Both the position numbers and the translations under genes were made by a program. Positions 17,830 to 25,302 of a stretch of DNA of 55,130 bases are shown piece after piece. The number at the start of each line of letters is the position of its first letter. Position 1 is the first letter of the stretch. Source of the stretch: Solirubrobacteraceae bacterium (GTDB taxonomy: Bacteria; Actinomycetota; Thermoleophilia; Solirubrobacterales; Solirubrobacteraceae); NCBI GenBank assembly GCA_016463765.1, contig JAEMQS010000026.1:1-55130 (forward strand), given 5' to 3'. The notes below the pieces were generated by a model. The model saw nothing but the letters and a program-made list of their open reading frames with translations. It did not search any database and had not been told where the DNA came from.

Positions 17830-19319
17830 GCGACCACCGCCTCGCGCGCCGGGGCGGTGATCCGGCGCCACGCGCGCACGGCCGGCGCGATGTCGTCGAT
17901 CCCGCCGCACCCAAAGACGAAGCGGTCCGGACGCAGGAGCGCCCACGACGCGTCGTGTCGCGTCAGCCATGCCGCGTCGGCCCCCGGGTCGACGACCGTC
18001 AGGCCGGCGTCCTCGAGCAGCTCGCGTGCGACGTCGTCGGTCGCGACGGCCGCCCAGCCGCGTGGCAGCTCGTCGTCGAGCCGGCCGGTCTGGGGGAAGA
18101 GCGCGCCGACCGACCGGCGCCAGGGCAGCCGCGCGGGACGGGAGGCGAAGGCGCCGTCCCCGTAGGCAGGCAGGGGCTTGACGTTCGTCGCGACGAGGTC
18201 CTGGATGCGCGTGCCGTCCATCGAGCGCAGGAGCAGGTCCCGTGCCTTGATCGTGCGTGGATGCGTCGCCTGGACGAACGCCCCCATGGTGTTCGCGGTG
18301 CGCTGCATCGCGGCGACGTGCGGGCGGCGCTCCTGCTCGTAGGTGTCGAGCAGCGCGTCGGGTGCCCCATGCAGGACCTCCTCGAGCTTCCACGCGAGGT
18401 TCGCGGCGTCCCGCGCGCCGGAGGAGAACCCCTGCCCGGCGAACGGCGGCGTGAGGTGCGCGGCATCGCCGGCGAGCAGAACGCGCCCGCGCCGCCACTG
18501 TGCGGCCGTGCGCGTGTGGAACGTGTAGACGACCGCCCGCTCGATCTCGATCTCCTCGCCGTCGAGCCACGGGACGATCCGCTCGCGCACCGAGGCGAAG
18601 GTCAGGAACGGCGCCGGGTCCTCGCCCGGGTGCAGCATCCACTCCCAGCGGTGGCGGCCGGGCGACATCGGCACCATCACGGAGGGGCGCTCGCGGCTGC
18701 CGACGAAGTGCGGGTGGGGGACCTTGCGCAGCGGCCGGTCGACGAGGACGTCGACGACGATCCAGCGCTGCGGCGCGGTCCGGCCCTCGAACGGGATCTC
18801 CATGCGGGCCCGGACCGCACTCGTCCCGCCGTCGCAGCCGACGAGCCAGCGCGCGGAGACACGCTCGGTGCGTCCACCGCCGGTCGGGCGGACGTACGCC
18901 TCGACCCGGTCGGCGTGCCGGTCGACGACCTCGAGCGTGGTCCCCCAGCGCACGTCAACCGTGGCTCGGTCCTCCAGCGCGGCGATGAGGGTGCGTTCCA
19001 TCGAGGGCTGGTTGATGGACACCAGCGGTGGATGGCCGAGGAGGCCGACCCGCGAGCGGAAGACCTCGACCGCCTGGCCGTCCGCGGTGACGATGCTCGC
19101 GCCCGGCTGCACCTGCGCCTCGGAGAGGACCTCGGCGTCCAGGCCGACACCCTGGAAGATGCGCAGGACCTCGTCGTCGATCACCGCGGCGCGCGGCAGC
19201 GGGTACGGCTCGTCGGCGCGCTCCACCACGATCGTGGAGATCCCGCGGTCTCCGAGCATGAGCGCCAGTAACTGGGCGACCGGCCCGAACCCGCAGATGA
19301 GAACGTCGCAGTCGGTCAC
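17826..19319 (-). CDS. FAD-dependent aromatic monooxygenase (MhpA-like, class A)
   Basis: 497-residue flavoprotein hydroxylase expected to place a hydroxyl on an aromatic ring using NADPH and O2. FAD motifs: CGFGPVA (residues 9-15, third Gly replaced by Ala), the DG motif LVGCDGGTSAVR (159-170) and the GD motif LLAGDAAHLTPPFAGQG (281-297). The overall layout is that of 3-(3-hydroxyphenyl)propionate hydroxylase MhpA and resorcinol or polyketide hydroxylases. GTG 19319 starts 2 bp after the FAH gene. It most likely makes the catechol that the downstream dioxygenase cleaves. Confidence 0.9.
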   Translation of the reverse strand: MTDCDVLICGFGPVAQLLALMLGDRGISTIVVERADEPYPLPRAAVIDDEVLRIFQGVGLDAEVLSEAQVQPGASIVTADGQAVEVFRSRVGLLGHPPLVSINQPSMERTLIAALEDRATVDVRWGTTLEVVDRHADRVEAYVRPTGGGRTERVSARWLVGCDGGTSAVRARMEIPFEGRTAPQRWIVVDVLVDRPLRKVPHPHFVGSRERPSVMVPMSPGRHRWEWMLHPGEDPAPFLTFASVRERIVPWLDGEEIEIERAVVYTFHTRTAAQWRRGRVLLAGDAAHLTPPFAGQGFSSGARDAANLAWKLEEVLHGAPDALLDTYEQERRPHVAAMQRTANTMGAFVQATHPRTIKARDLLLRSMDGTRIQDLVATNVKPLPAYGDGAFASRPARLPWRRSVGALFPQTGRLDDELPRGWAAVATDDVARELLEDAGLTVVDPGADAAWLTRHDASWALLRPDRFVFGCGGIDDIAPAVRAWRRITAPAREAVVA

Positions 19320-19321
19320 GG

Positions 19322-20263
19322 TCAGACCGGGACGGCGGAGCGGCTGATGGTGTTCGTCAGCGTGCCGATGCCGTCGATCTCCAGTTCGACGGTCTGCCCC
19401 GGCTGGATCCAGCGGTCGAGCTCCAGGCCGCAGCAGCCGGGCATCGTGCCCGTGGAGATGACGTCGCCGGCGTCCAGCCGCTCGCCGGCCGACGCGTACG
19501 CGAGCATCGCGCCGAGGGTGTGCTGCGGATTCGCCGTCGTGCCCGTGCACCACTGCTCGCCGTCGACCCGCACGCGGCCGGTCGCCGCCGTCCAGTCAGG
19601 CATCGCGTCGGCGGTCAGGACGTCGCAGCCGATGGAGTTCGCGAAGGTCTTCGCCTTGATGACGGGCCCGAAGATGTTGCGGCGCGCGTCGTCGGCCTGC
19701 ACGTCGCGGGCGCTCCAGTCGTTGAGGATGAACCAGCCGCCGACGGCGTCCAGCGCCTCCTCCGGGGAGGCGTCGACGAGCGGCTTGGCCAGCACGCACG
19801 CGAGCTCGAGCTCGAAGTCGAGCGCCTTCGTGTGCGACGGCCACCACATGGGCTCGCCGTCGGCCAGCACGGAGGTGTGGTTGGCGACGTAGAACGTCGG
19901 CGCCTCCCGGAAGCGCGCATTCGGCTTGAGCTTCGGGAACGTCTTGCCGGTCACCTTCTCGAACGTCGCGACCGCCTTCGCCGCCGGGGGCGGGAAGAAG
20001 CGCTGGACGAGCACGCGGCTGGACTGGATGACGTGGGCCTCCCACAGCATGAAGGCGCGGATGGAGCGCGGGCGGAACGGCAGGACCGCCGTGGCGGGGT
20101 CGACCACGTCGACCGCGGCCTTGATGGCGGCGGCGGCGCGGGCGCGTGCCTCATCGCCGCCGGCGAGGAACGCCAGCAGGTCGTCTTCCCCGGGGATCGC
20201 GACCCAGCGCCCGTTGGGGGCGTCTTCGACGATCAGGCCGGTCGGTGTCGTGCGGAGCTTCAT
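19322..20263 (-). CDS. Fumarylacetoacetate hydrolase (FAH) family protein
   Basis: 313-residue enzyme of the FAH superfamily (C-C bond hydrolases, hydratases, decarboxylases using Mg2+ or Mn2+). Metal-site segments are recognisable: FELELACVLAK, the DDARR/FGPVIKAKTF region and DVISTGTMPGCCG. The C-terminal GIGTLTNTI is typical. It is the first gene of the operon and would act on a ring-cleavage product, as hydrolase or 2-oxopentenoate-type hydratase. ATG 20263 starts MKLRTTPTG; an ATG at 20293 is possible but would overlap the promoter. Confidence 0.9.
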   Translation of the reverse strand: MKLRTTPTGLIVEDAPNGRWVAIPGEDDLLAFLAGGDEARARAAAAIKAAVDVVDPATAVLPFRPRSIRAFMLWEAHVIQSSRVLVQRFFPPPAAKAVATFEKVTGKTFPKLKPNARFREAPTFYVANHTSVLADGEPMWWPSHTKALDFELELACVLAKPLVDASPEEALDAVGGWFILNDWSARDVQADDARRNIFGPVIKAKTFANSIGCDVLTADAMPDWTAATGRVRVDGEQWCTGTTANPQHTLGAMLAYASAGERLDAGDVISTGTMPGCCGLELDRWIQPGQTVELEIDGIGTLTNTISRSAVPV

Positions 20264-20289
20264 CAGACCTCGCGGAGCAGGGGACGGGG

Positions 20290-20321
20290 CCACCGTAGCG
20301 CAAAGTTGATGAGTTCGTCAA
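20290..20321 (-). promoter_or_regulatory. Promoter and TetR-type operator of the catabolic operon
   Basis: On the minus strand TTGACG (20321-20316) is a strong -35 hexamer and TACGGT, 18 bases on, fits a -10. A 16-bp imperfect palindrome, TTGATGAGTTCGTCAA (20306-20321, one mismatched pair), overlaps the -35. Its size and position fit a TetR repressor site, most simply for the TetR gene 32 bp upstream. It lies 43 bp before the FAH start codon. Confidence 0.5.
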
Positions 20322-20352
20322 TTACGATAGGACGGTCGTTCGACCGCCCGGC

Positions 20353-20988
20353 TCAGTCGTCCGGCATGGGCCGTGCGGCCACCTCCGCGGCGTCGGCGGC
20401 GTCCAGCCCGAAGAGGCGCAGGACGCCCTCGGCATGGGGCCGCGCAGCGTCTTCCGCCGTGACCCGGCCCTCGAGGACCGCGCGCATGACCCCGAGCAGC
20501 GCGCCGCCGGTGGAGATCAACGCGACCGTCTCGTCGGCGACGGCGAACCGGCCGGCTTCGATGCCCCGGCGCAGGTCGCGGACCGCGTATGGGCCGAGCG
20601 CGCGGAACGCCAGGTCGTGGGTGACCTCCAGGCGGACCAGGAGCCACCCCCACTGCTCGTCGGACCCCGCGCGCTGCACGAGCCAGCGGTGCGCGATCGC
20701 GACGACCTCGGCCGGGTCCTCGATGTCCGCGGTCGTCTGGTCGATGCCCGCTGCGGCGGCCGAGGCGACGTCCTCGAGGACCGCCGCGACGATCGCGTCC
20801 TTGTCCTCGAAGTAGTTGTAGAACGATCCGAAGCCGACGTCCGCCTCTTCGGTGATCTCGTTGATCCGGGTGGCGTCGATCCCCTGCCGCGCGAACAGCG
20901 CCCGCGCCGCGTCGACGAGCTTGCCGCGCGTCTCGGCCTTGCGCCGCGCGCGGCGGTCGACCGGTGGATCCTCGGACACGGGGGACAC
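20353..20988 (-). CDS. TetR/AcrR family transcriptional regulator of catabolic island
   Basis: 211-residue repressor. HTH region ATRINEITEEADVGFGSFYNYF (split here as ATRINEITEEADV and GFGSFYNYF) at about residues 38-62 is a canonical TetR recognition helix. GTG 20988 is used; GTG 20979 is an alternative. It lies between the six-gene oxidation operon and the two amidohydrolases, all on one strand, so it probably controls the group in response to a pathway intermediate or CoA ester (inference). Confidence 0.88.
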   Translation of the reverse strand: MSPVSEDPPVDRRARRKAETRGKLVDAARALFARQGIDATRINEITEEADVGFGSFYNYFEDKDAIVAAVLEDVASAAAAGIDQTTADIEDPAEVVAIAHRWLVQRAGSDEQWGWLLVRLEVTHDLAFRALGPYAVRDLRRGIEAGRFAVADETVALISTGGALLGVMRAVLEGRVTAEDAARPHAEGVLRLFGLDAADAAEVAARPMPDD

Positions 20989-21009
20989 GAGGGCGAGCGT
21001 ACGACACCC

Positions 21010-22080
21010 TCAGGCCATACGTCCCGCGAGGCCGGGCAGCAGCGCCCGCGCCGACTCGCCGCGCACGAGGCTCTGCGCCTCCGGCGAGAGGCTGCGGGCC
21101 AGCTCCGGCTGCGGCGGCCCGCCGGCGGCCACCGATGGGGTCATCGGCCAGTCGGTCCCGAGCAGGATCTGCCCGACCGGCACGAGCTCGCGCATCGACC
21201 GGATCTGCGCGGGCATCGACGCGCCGGCCGTGTCGAAGCGCAGCCAGGAGAGCACCCGGGCGAGGTCGAGCCCGGGCGGCAGCGAGACCCGCCGCTGGAA
21301 GAAGTTCGACAGCCCCGTCTCGAGCCCGAAGAGCGACGTGCGGTGGCTGAGGTACGGGACCGCCCCGCCGCCGTCGGCGAGGATCGGGCGCAGGCGCCGG
21401 AACCGGGTCAGCGTCGAGGCGTACATCATCGCGGTGGCGGCCCGGACGATCTCGAAGGGGAACTCCAGCAGCGCGTCGGGCAGCCCGACCTGCTCGGGCC
21501 GGTCGTGGTCGGGCAGCGGCGTCGCGTGGACGAGGACCGGCATCGCAACACGGTCGAGTGCGTGCAGCACCGGGTCGAGGCGGGGGTCGCCGAGGTAGAC
21601 CCCGTCGACGCTCGTCGGGAGCACGACCCCGTCGAGCCCGAGCCTCCGGACGCGCGCGAGTTCGCGCAGGGCGGCGACCGGATCGTGCATCGGGAGCACG
21701 CCCCAGCCGCCGAACCGCCCGGGATGCGCGCCGACCACCGCGGCGAGCTGCTCGTTGCACAGCCGTGCGAGGGTCGCCCGCTCGCGCCGTCCGACCAGGG
21801 TGAGCGACGGCTCCGGAACGCTCAGCACCTGCGCGCCGACGCCCTGCGCGTCCATCCGGGCGAGGGCGCCCTCAGGCGACCAGGCCGGAGCCGGGACCCC
21901 GCCGACCAGCCGGGACCCGCGACGAGCGAACACCGCCTCGAAGGCCGGCAGCACCGCGTGCGCATGGACGTCGACCGTCCGCGGCACGGGCGCCCCGGCC
22001 CAGGCCATGCCGCTGCGGGTCGCGACCGCGGCGGCCGCCCCGGCGACCAGCAGCTCGCGCCGGGTGACCAGCCCCGTCAC
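21010..22080 (-). CDS. Amidohydrolase-2 family protein with Tat-like signal
   Basis: 356-residue metal-dependent TIM-barrel protein of the amidohydrolase-2 (ACMSD/gamma-resorcylate decarboxylase-like) family: VDVHAHAVLP provides the HxH metal pair and LLGTDWPMTP the catalytic Asp. The N-terminus TRRELLVAGAAAAVA followed by AWAGA looks like a twin-arginine export signal, unusual for this family. GTG 22080 overlaps the TGA of the upstream paralog (GTGA). It may decarboxylate or hydrolyse an intermediate; possible export implies a periplasmic or surface step. Confidence 0.85.
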   Translation of the reverse strand: MTGLVTRRELLVAGAAAAVATRSGMAWAGAPVPRTVDVHAHAVLPAFEAVFARRGSRLVGGVPAPAWSPEGALARMDAQGVGAQVLSVPEPSLTLVGRRERATLARLCNEQLAAVVGAHPGRFGGWGVLPMHDPVAALRELARVRRLGLDGVVLPTSVDGVYLGDPRLDPVLHALDRVAMPVLVHATPLPDHDRPEQVGLPDALLEFPFEIVRAATAMMYASTLTRFRRLRPILADGGGAVPYLSHRTSLFGLETGLSNFFQRRVSLPPGLDLARVLSWLRFDTAGASMPAQIRSMRELVPVGQILLGTDWPMTPSVAAGGPPQPELARSLSPEAQSLVRGESARALLPGLAGRMA

Positions 22081-23039
22081 GCCGCCTCCAGCGCGCGGGC
22101 GAGTCGCGGCACCAGCGCGAGCCCGTGCTCGCGCTCGACGGCACGCCGTTCGGCGGGGGCGAAGCTCCGCGACAGCTCGGGCTGCGGGTCGCCGGCAGTC
22201 AGCGTCAGCGCCTGCCCGAACGGCCAGTCCGTCCCGAAGACGATGCGGTCGAGCGACGTGACCTCGCGCAGCGCCGTCATCGCGGTGGGCGCCCCCGAGA
22301 GCGCGGTGTCGTAGTACAGACCGGCGAGCGCACGGACCGTGGCCTCGCGAGCCGGCGGACCCCCGGTGCGCTCGGCGTGGGCGGCGAGCCGCTCGCTCAG
22401 GCCGGGCACCACGCCGCCCGCGTGCGCGAACTGCCAGCGGATGCGCGGGTGCCGGGCGAACGCTCCGGCAGACAGGAGCGACGCGACCGCGCGCGTGGTG
22501 TCGAACGTGAACTCGTAGAGAAACGCTGGGAGGGGCAGGCCCGGCCGGTCGTCCGGAGGCGGCGCGCCCGGGTGCACGAAGACGTAGGCACCCCGCCGGT
22601 CGAGCTCCGCGAGGACGGGCGCGAACGCGGGGTCGGCGAGCGTCCGCCCGTCGTAGCTGGCCTGCAGGACCACGCCGTCGAGCCCCAGCTCGTCCAGCGC
22701 GTGCGCGACCTCGGTGACCGACGCGTCGACCTGCGGCAGCGGCAGCAGCGCGAGCGCACCGAACCGCGTCGGGTGGTCACGCAGGAGCTCGGCCGCGTAC
22801 GTGTTGACCTGCCGGGCGAGCGCCGCGGCCTCGGCGTCACCGAAGACGGAGACCCCCGGCTCGGAGATGCAGACGACCTGGGCCTGGATGCCGTACCGCT
22901 GCATGAAGCGCATCGCGGCGGCGGGGGTCCACGACGGGAACGGCGCCCCGGCGATGCGGGAGATCCCGCGTCGCCTCAGCGCCTCGCGGTAGAACGGCGG
23001 GACGAAGTGGGCGTGGAGATCGATCCGGTGGCGCCGCAC
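22077..23039 (-). CDS. Amidohydrolase-2 family protein (decarboxylase-like)
   Basis: 320-residue amidohydrolase-2 family enzyme without a signal sequence. Metal ligands: RIDLHAHFVPP (HxH), VFVHPGAPPP, QFAHAGGVVPG and VFGTDWPFG. This pattern is shared with ACMSD, 5-carboxyvanillate and gamma-resorcylate decarboxylases, which remove ring or ring-fission carboxylates. It is a paralog of the next gene, which differs in having a Tat-like leader. Start GTG 23039. It is the first gene of the minus-strand catabolic block and is divergent from the GST-like gene. Confidence 0.86.
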   Translation of the reverse strand: MRRHRIDLHAHFVPPFYREALRRRGISRIAGAPFPSWTPAAAMRFMQRYGIQAQVVCISEPGVSVFGDAEAAALARQVNTYAAELLRDHPTRFGALALLPLPQVDASVTEVAHALDELGLDGVVLQASYDGRTLADPAFAPVLAELDRRGAYVFVHPGAPPPDDRPGLPLPAFLYEFTFDTTRAVASLLSAGAFARHPRIRWQFAHAGGVVPGLSERLAAHAERTGGPPAREATVRALAGLYYDTALSGAPTAMTALREVTSLDRIVFGTDWPFGQALTLTAGDPQPELSRSFAPAERRAVEREHGLALVPRLARALEAA

Positions 23040-23062
23040 GGCCGGACGACCGTATCAGCTAT

Positions 23063-23072
23063 TTGACGTCAC
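23063..23072. promoter_or_regulatory. Palindrome TGACGTCA in divergent promoter
   Basis: A perfect 8-bp palindrome TGACGTCA (23064-23071) lies in the 64-bp gap between the amidohydrolase and the GST-like gene; TTGACG at 23063-23068 could serve as a -35. Short, so it may be chance. Confidence 0.3.
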
Positions 23073-23103
23073 GTTGAATAACGGAATCGAGGATGATGAC
23101 CAG

Positions 23104-23370
23104 ATGGCCATCAAGCTGCACCGTTGCCCGTTCACCTTCGCGCACACCGACCTCGACTCGTGCTGGAAGGTCCAGAAGGCCCTCGACGAGCAGGGCATCG
23201 AGTACGAGATCGTCAAGCACGGCGCGTTCCCGCGCGGACGCCGCAAGGACGTCAAGGAGCTGTCCGGTCAGGTCATGCTCCCCGTCATCGAGTTCGAGGA
23301 CGGGACGGCGTACCGCGCCGAGTCCAAGGACATGGCGGCGCGGATCCGCGCGGGCGAACTGCTCAGCTGA
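23104..23370 (+). CDS. Glutathione S-transferase N-terminal-like thioredoxin-fold protein
   Basis: 88-residue protein with a single thioredoxin-like domain similar to GST N-terminal or glutaredoxin folds. KLHRCPFTFAH has one cysteine (Cys8 from ATG 23104) and no second one, so it is not a classical dithiol glutaredoxin. QVMLPVIEFEDGTAY contains the cis-proline of the fold, and ESKDMAARI the following helix. No C-terminal GST domain. It may bind mycothiol or another thiol (inference). The stop overlaps the convergent unknown gene by 8 bp. Confidence 0.8.
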   Translation: MAIKLHRCPFTFAHTDLDSCWKVQKALDEQGIEYEIVKHGAFPRGRRKDVKELSGQVMLPVIEFEDGTAYRAESKDMAARIRAGELLS

Positions 23371-24064
23371 CGCGCGCCGCGTCCAGGCGCGCGGCCTGGT
23401 CGTCGGACAGGTGCTCGACCATCGCGTCGAGCTGCGTGCCGAGGTCGAGGTCCGCCGCCGCCCCGACCAGGTCGTCCAGGCGCTCGTCGGACAGGGCGCT
23501 GAAGATCGTGTCGAAGCGCTCGGGCGCGTCGACGAACGGCCCGACGCGGAGCAGCGCCTCGGCGTCGAAGACGTCGACCAGCTCGACGAGCGCGTCCTCG
23601 TCGACGTGCCCCACGAAGGCCCCGAGCACGATCCATTCCTCGCGCTCGCGGAGCGCCGCGCCCGCTTCACCCATGACGTCTGGCGAGAGGCCTTCGACGA
23701 GCGGCCCGACCTGACGCAGATCGGCGTGCACGGCGACATCGGCGAGGAAGAGCGGCGGCAGCCGCTTGGCCAGGTCGGCGGCCTGCTTGGGCTCGAGCAG
23801 CCCGGCCGCCCGCGCGCTGAGCGCCGGGCCCATCGCGTGCTGCGCGAGCTTGGCGGTCATGGCCGACGGGAGCTTACCCGCGACCGCGATGGCCCGGTCG
23901 AACGCTCCGGCGTGCCGGTGATGCAGGTGCTCGGCGATGCTCTGGGTGAGCGCGCGCAGGTCCTCGGGCTCGGCGTCGGCGAGGACGTCGAGCGCCTCGA
24001 CCTCCACGCCCAGCACCCGGGCCAGGCGTCCGAGCTCGGCGTCGCGAGCGAGATCGCGGCTCAT
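23363..24064 (-). CDS. Unknown helical-repeat protein
   Basis: 233-residue cytosolic, acidic, almost entirely helical protein. Repeating units of about 30-35 residues with the pattern LxxLVxxFxxExLLxVxPFV recall the helical repeats of the MgtE N-domain superfamily, but I cannot name a family. ATG 24064 overlaps the TGA of the 67-residue gene upstream (ATGA), so the two are coupled. No signal peptide or membrane segment. Confidence 0.65.
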   Translation of the reverse strand: MSRDLARDAELGRLARVLGVEVEALDVLADAEPEDLRALTQSIAEHLHHRHAGAFDRAIAVAGKLPSAMTAKLAQHAMGPALSARAAGLLEPKQAADLAKRLPPLFLADVAVHADLRQVGPLVEGLSPDVMGEAGAALREREEWIVLGAFVGHVDEDALVELVDVFDAEALLRVGPFVDAPERFDTIFSALSDERLDDLVGAAADLDLGTQLDAMVEHLSDDQAARLDAARVS

Positions 24065-24264
24065 GCCCCCACCACCTTCTTGACGGCGCCGCGCAGCGGG
24101 CGCGGCACGATCTTCAGCGTGCGGTCGAGCGCGTCGCGCAGCTCGGCGGCCTGCCGGCGCTCGGCCTGGTGGACGAGCGTGTGGACCGTGTCGACGGCGT
24201 CGGGGCCGAGCGCGGTGATGCCATCCGGCAGCTCCACGGTGCGGCGCTGGAATCGGGTTCCCAT
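24061..24264 (-). CDS. Small unknown protein coupled to helical-repeat gene
   Basis: 67 residues from ATG 24264 (MGTRFQRRTV), Arg-rich at the start, helical in the middle (AVDTVHTLVHQAERRQAAEL) and Lys-ending. No family recognised. ATG 24297 would add 11 residues but would run over a perfect inverted repeat that looks like an operator. The stop overlaps the start of the 233-residue gene. Confidence 0.6.
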   Translation of the reverse strand: MGTRFQRRTVELPDGITALGPDAVDTVHTLVHQAERRQAAELRDALDRTLKIVPRPLRGAVKKVVGA

Positions 24265-24272
24265 AACGACGC

Positions 24273-24288
24273 GACACCATACGGTGTC
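24273..24288. promoter_or_regulatory. Inverted repeat GACACC-N4-GGTGTC
   Basis: Perfect 6-bp arms with a 4-base spacer (GACACCATACGGTGTC) directly upstream of the 67-residue gene. On the minus strand TATGGT within it could be a -10 hexamer, so a bound regulator would block the promoter. Confidence 0.45.
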
Positions 24289-24326
24289 ACGGTCCATAGC
24301 GCACCATTGCACGAAATGATGTTTCG

Positions 24327-24344
24327 GGGTACGGTGCGGTACCC
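24327..24344. promoter_or_regulatory. Inverted repeat GGGTAC-N6-GTACCC
   Basis: Perfect 6-bp arms with a 6-base spacer, 52 bp before the SGNH hydrolase start and 38 bp from the neighbouring GACACC repeat. Operator or leader hairpin of the hydrolase gene. Confidence 0.4.
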
Positions 24345-24396
24345 GCGCGCTGGGGACGCGTGGCTGTCCACTGTCCTGATGTGAGGGGGAACCTCG

Positions 24397-25293
24397 ATGT
24401 CCCGACGCACCCGCGTGCTCGTGGCGGTGCTCTGCGCCGCCGCCACCGCGATGGCCGCCGCAGCACCCGCCAACGCCAAGACCCTGGATCTCGTGATCCT
24501 GGGCGACAGCTACTCGTCCGGCAACGGCGCGGGGAGCTACACCGACCTCGTCTGCGGGCGCAGCTCCCGCGTGTGGGGCCAGCTCTACGCCCAGACGCTG
24601 CGCGACCGCGGCATGACCGTGAACGTCCGCAACAACGCGTGCGGCGGCGCCATCACCGTCGGGGGCGTCGTGCCCGACCTCCAGTCGCAGGTCGGCGCCG
24701 TCACGGCCGAGACCGACCTCGTCGCGCTGACCATCGGCGGCAACGATGTCGGCTTCGCGAACATCGTCGTCCAGTGCTTCGCTGCCGTCTCGTCCGACCC
24801 GACGCGCTGCCGCAAGGCGGTCAACGACGGCAAGAACGGGATCCCGCGGGTGCAGGCCGCCGCGCTGAAGATCCTCGACCAGGCACGCGCGCGCCTGCGG
24901 CCCGGGGCGAAGATCGTCGTGCTGTCCTACCCGTACCTGTCCCAGCCGTCGGGCTATGTGCTGCGCGGGCTGTTCGACTCCTACCGGTCCGGCCAGGGCG
25001 CGCGTGAGCTCGGCGACCTCGGCGACCAGGCCGTCATCAACGCCGCCGCCGCCGCGAACGCCAAGTACGGCGCGGGCTTCGTGCAGCTGGTCCCGACGAA
25101 GGACCTGTTCGTCGGCCACGAGCCGAACCCGGACCCGTACCGCGAGAACAGCGCGACCTGGGTGTGGGAGTTCACCGGCTCCGGCGCCTGGCCGCTCGAG
25201 TTCTACCACCCGAAGTTCGCCGGCCAGCAGGCCATGGCGGCCGCGCTCCTGCGGGCCGCGGGCCCGAGCGGCGACTTCGGCGTCGCCCAGTAG
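24397..25293 (+). CDS. Secreted SGNH/GDSL hydrolase
   Basis: 298-residue exported esterase or lipase. Signal peptide residues 1-27 (ends APANA). Block I is LVILGDSYSSG with nucleophile Ser38, block III is IGGND (114-117) and the catalytic His is His271 in EFYHPKF. Cysteines are spaced as in Streptomyces-type extracellular SGNH lipases. AGGGGGAAC at 24384-24392 is the ribosome site, the same string as before the RCC1 gene. Likely acts on lipids or acylated polysaccharides outside the cell. Confidence 0.92.
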   Translation: MSRRTRVLVAVLCAAATAMAAAAPANAKTLDLVILGDSYSSGNGAGSYTDLVCGRSSRVWGQLYAQTLRDRGMTVNVRNNACGGAITVGGVVPDLQSQVGAVTAETDLVALTIGGNDVGFANIVVQCFAAVSSDPTRCRKAVNDGKNGIPRVQAAALKILDQARARLRPGAKIVVLSYPYLSQPSGYVLRGLFDSYRSGQGARELGDLGDQAVINAAAAANAKYGAGFVQLVPTKDLFVGHEPNPDPYRENSATWVWEFTGSGAWPLEFYHPKFAGQQAMAAALLRAAGPSGDFGVAQ

Positions 25294-25302
25294 TCCCAGC
25301 GC

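Noticed and set aside
23064..23071. TGACGTCA as a strong operator
   Set aside because: Only 8 bp and common by chance; kept as a low-confidence feature, not as a finding.
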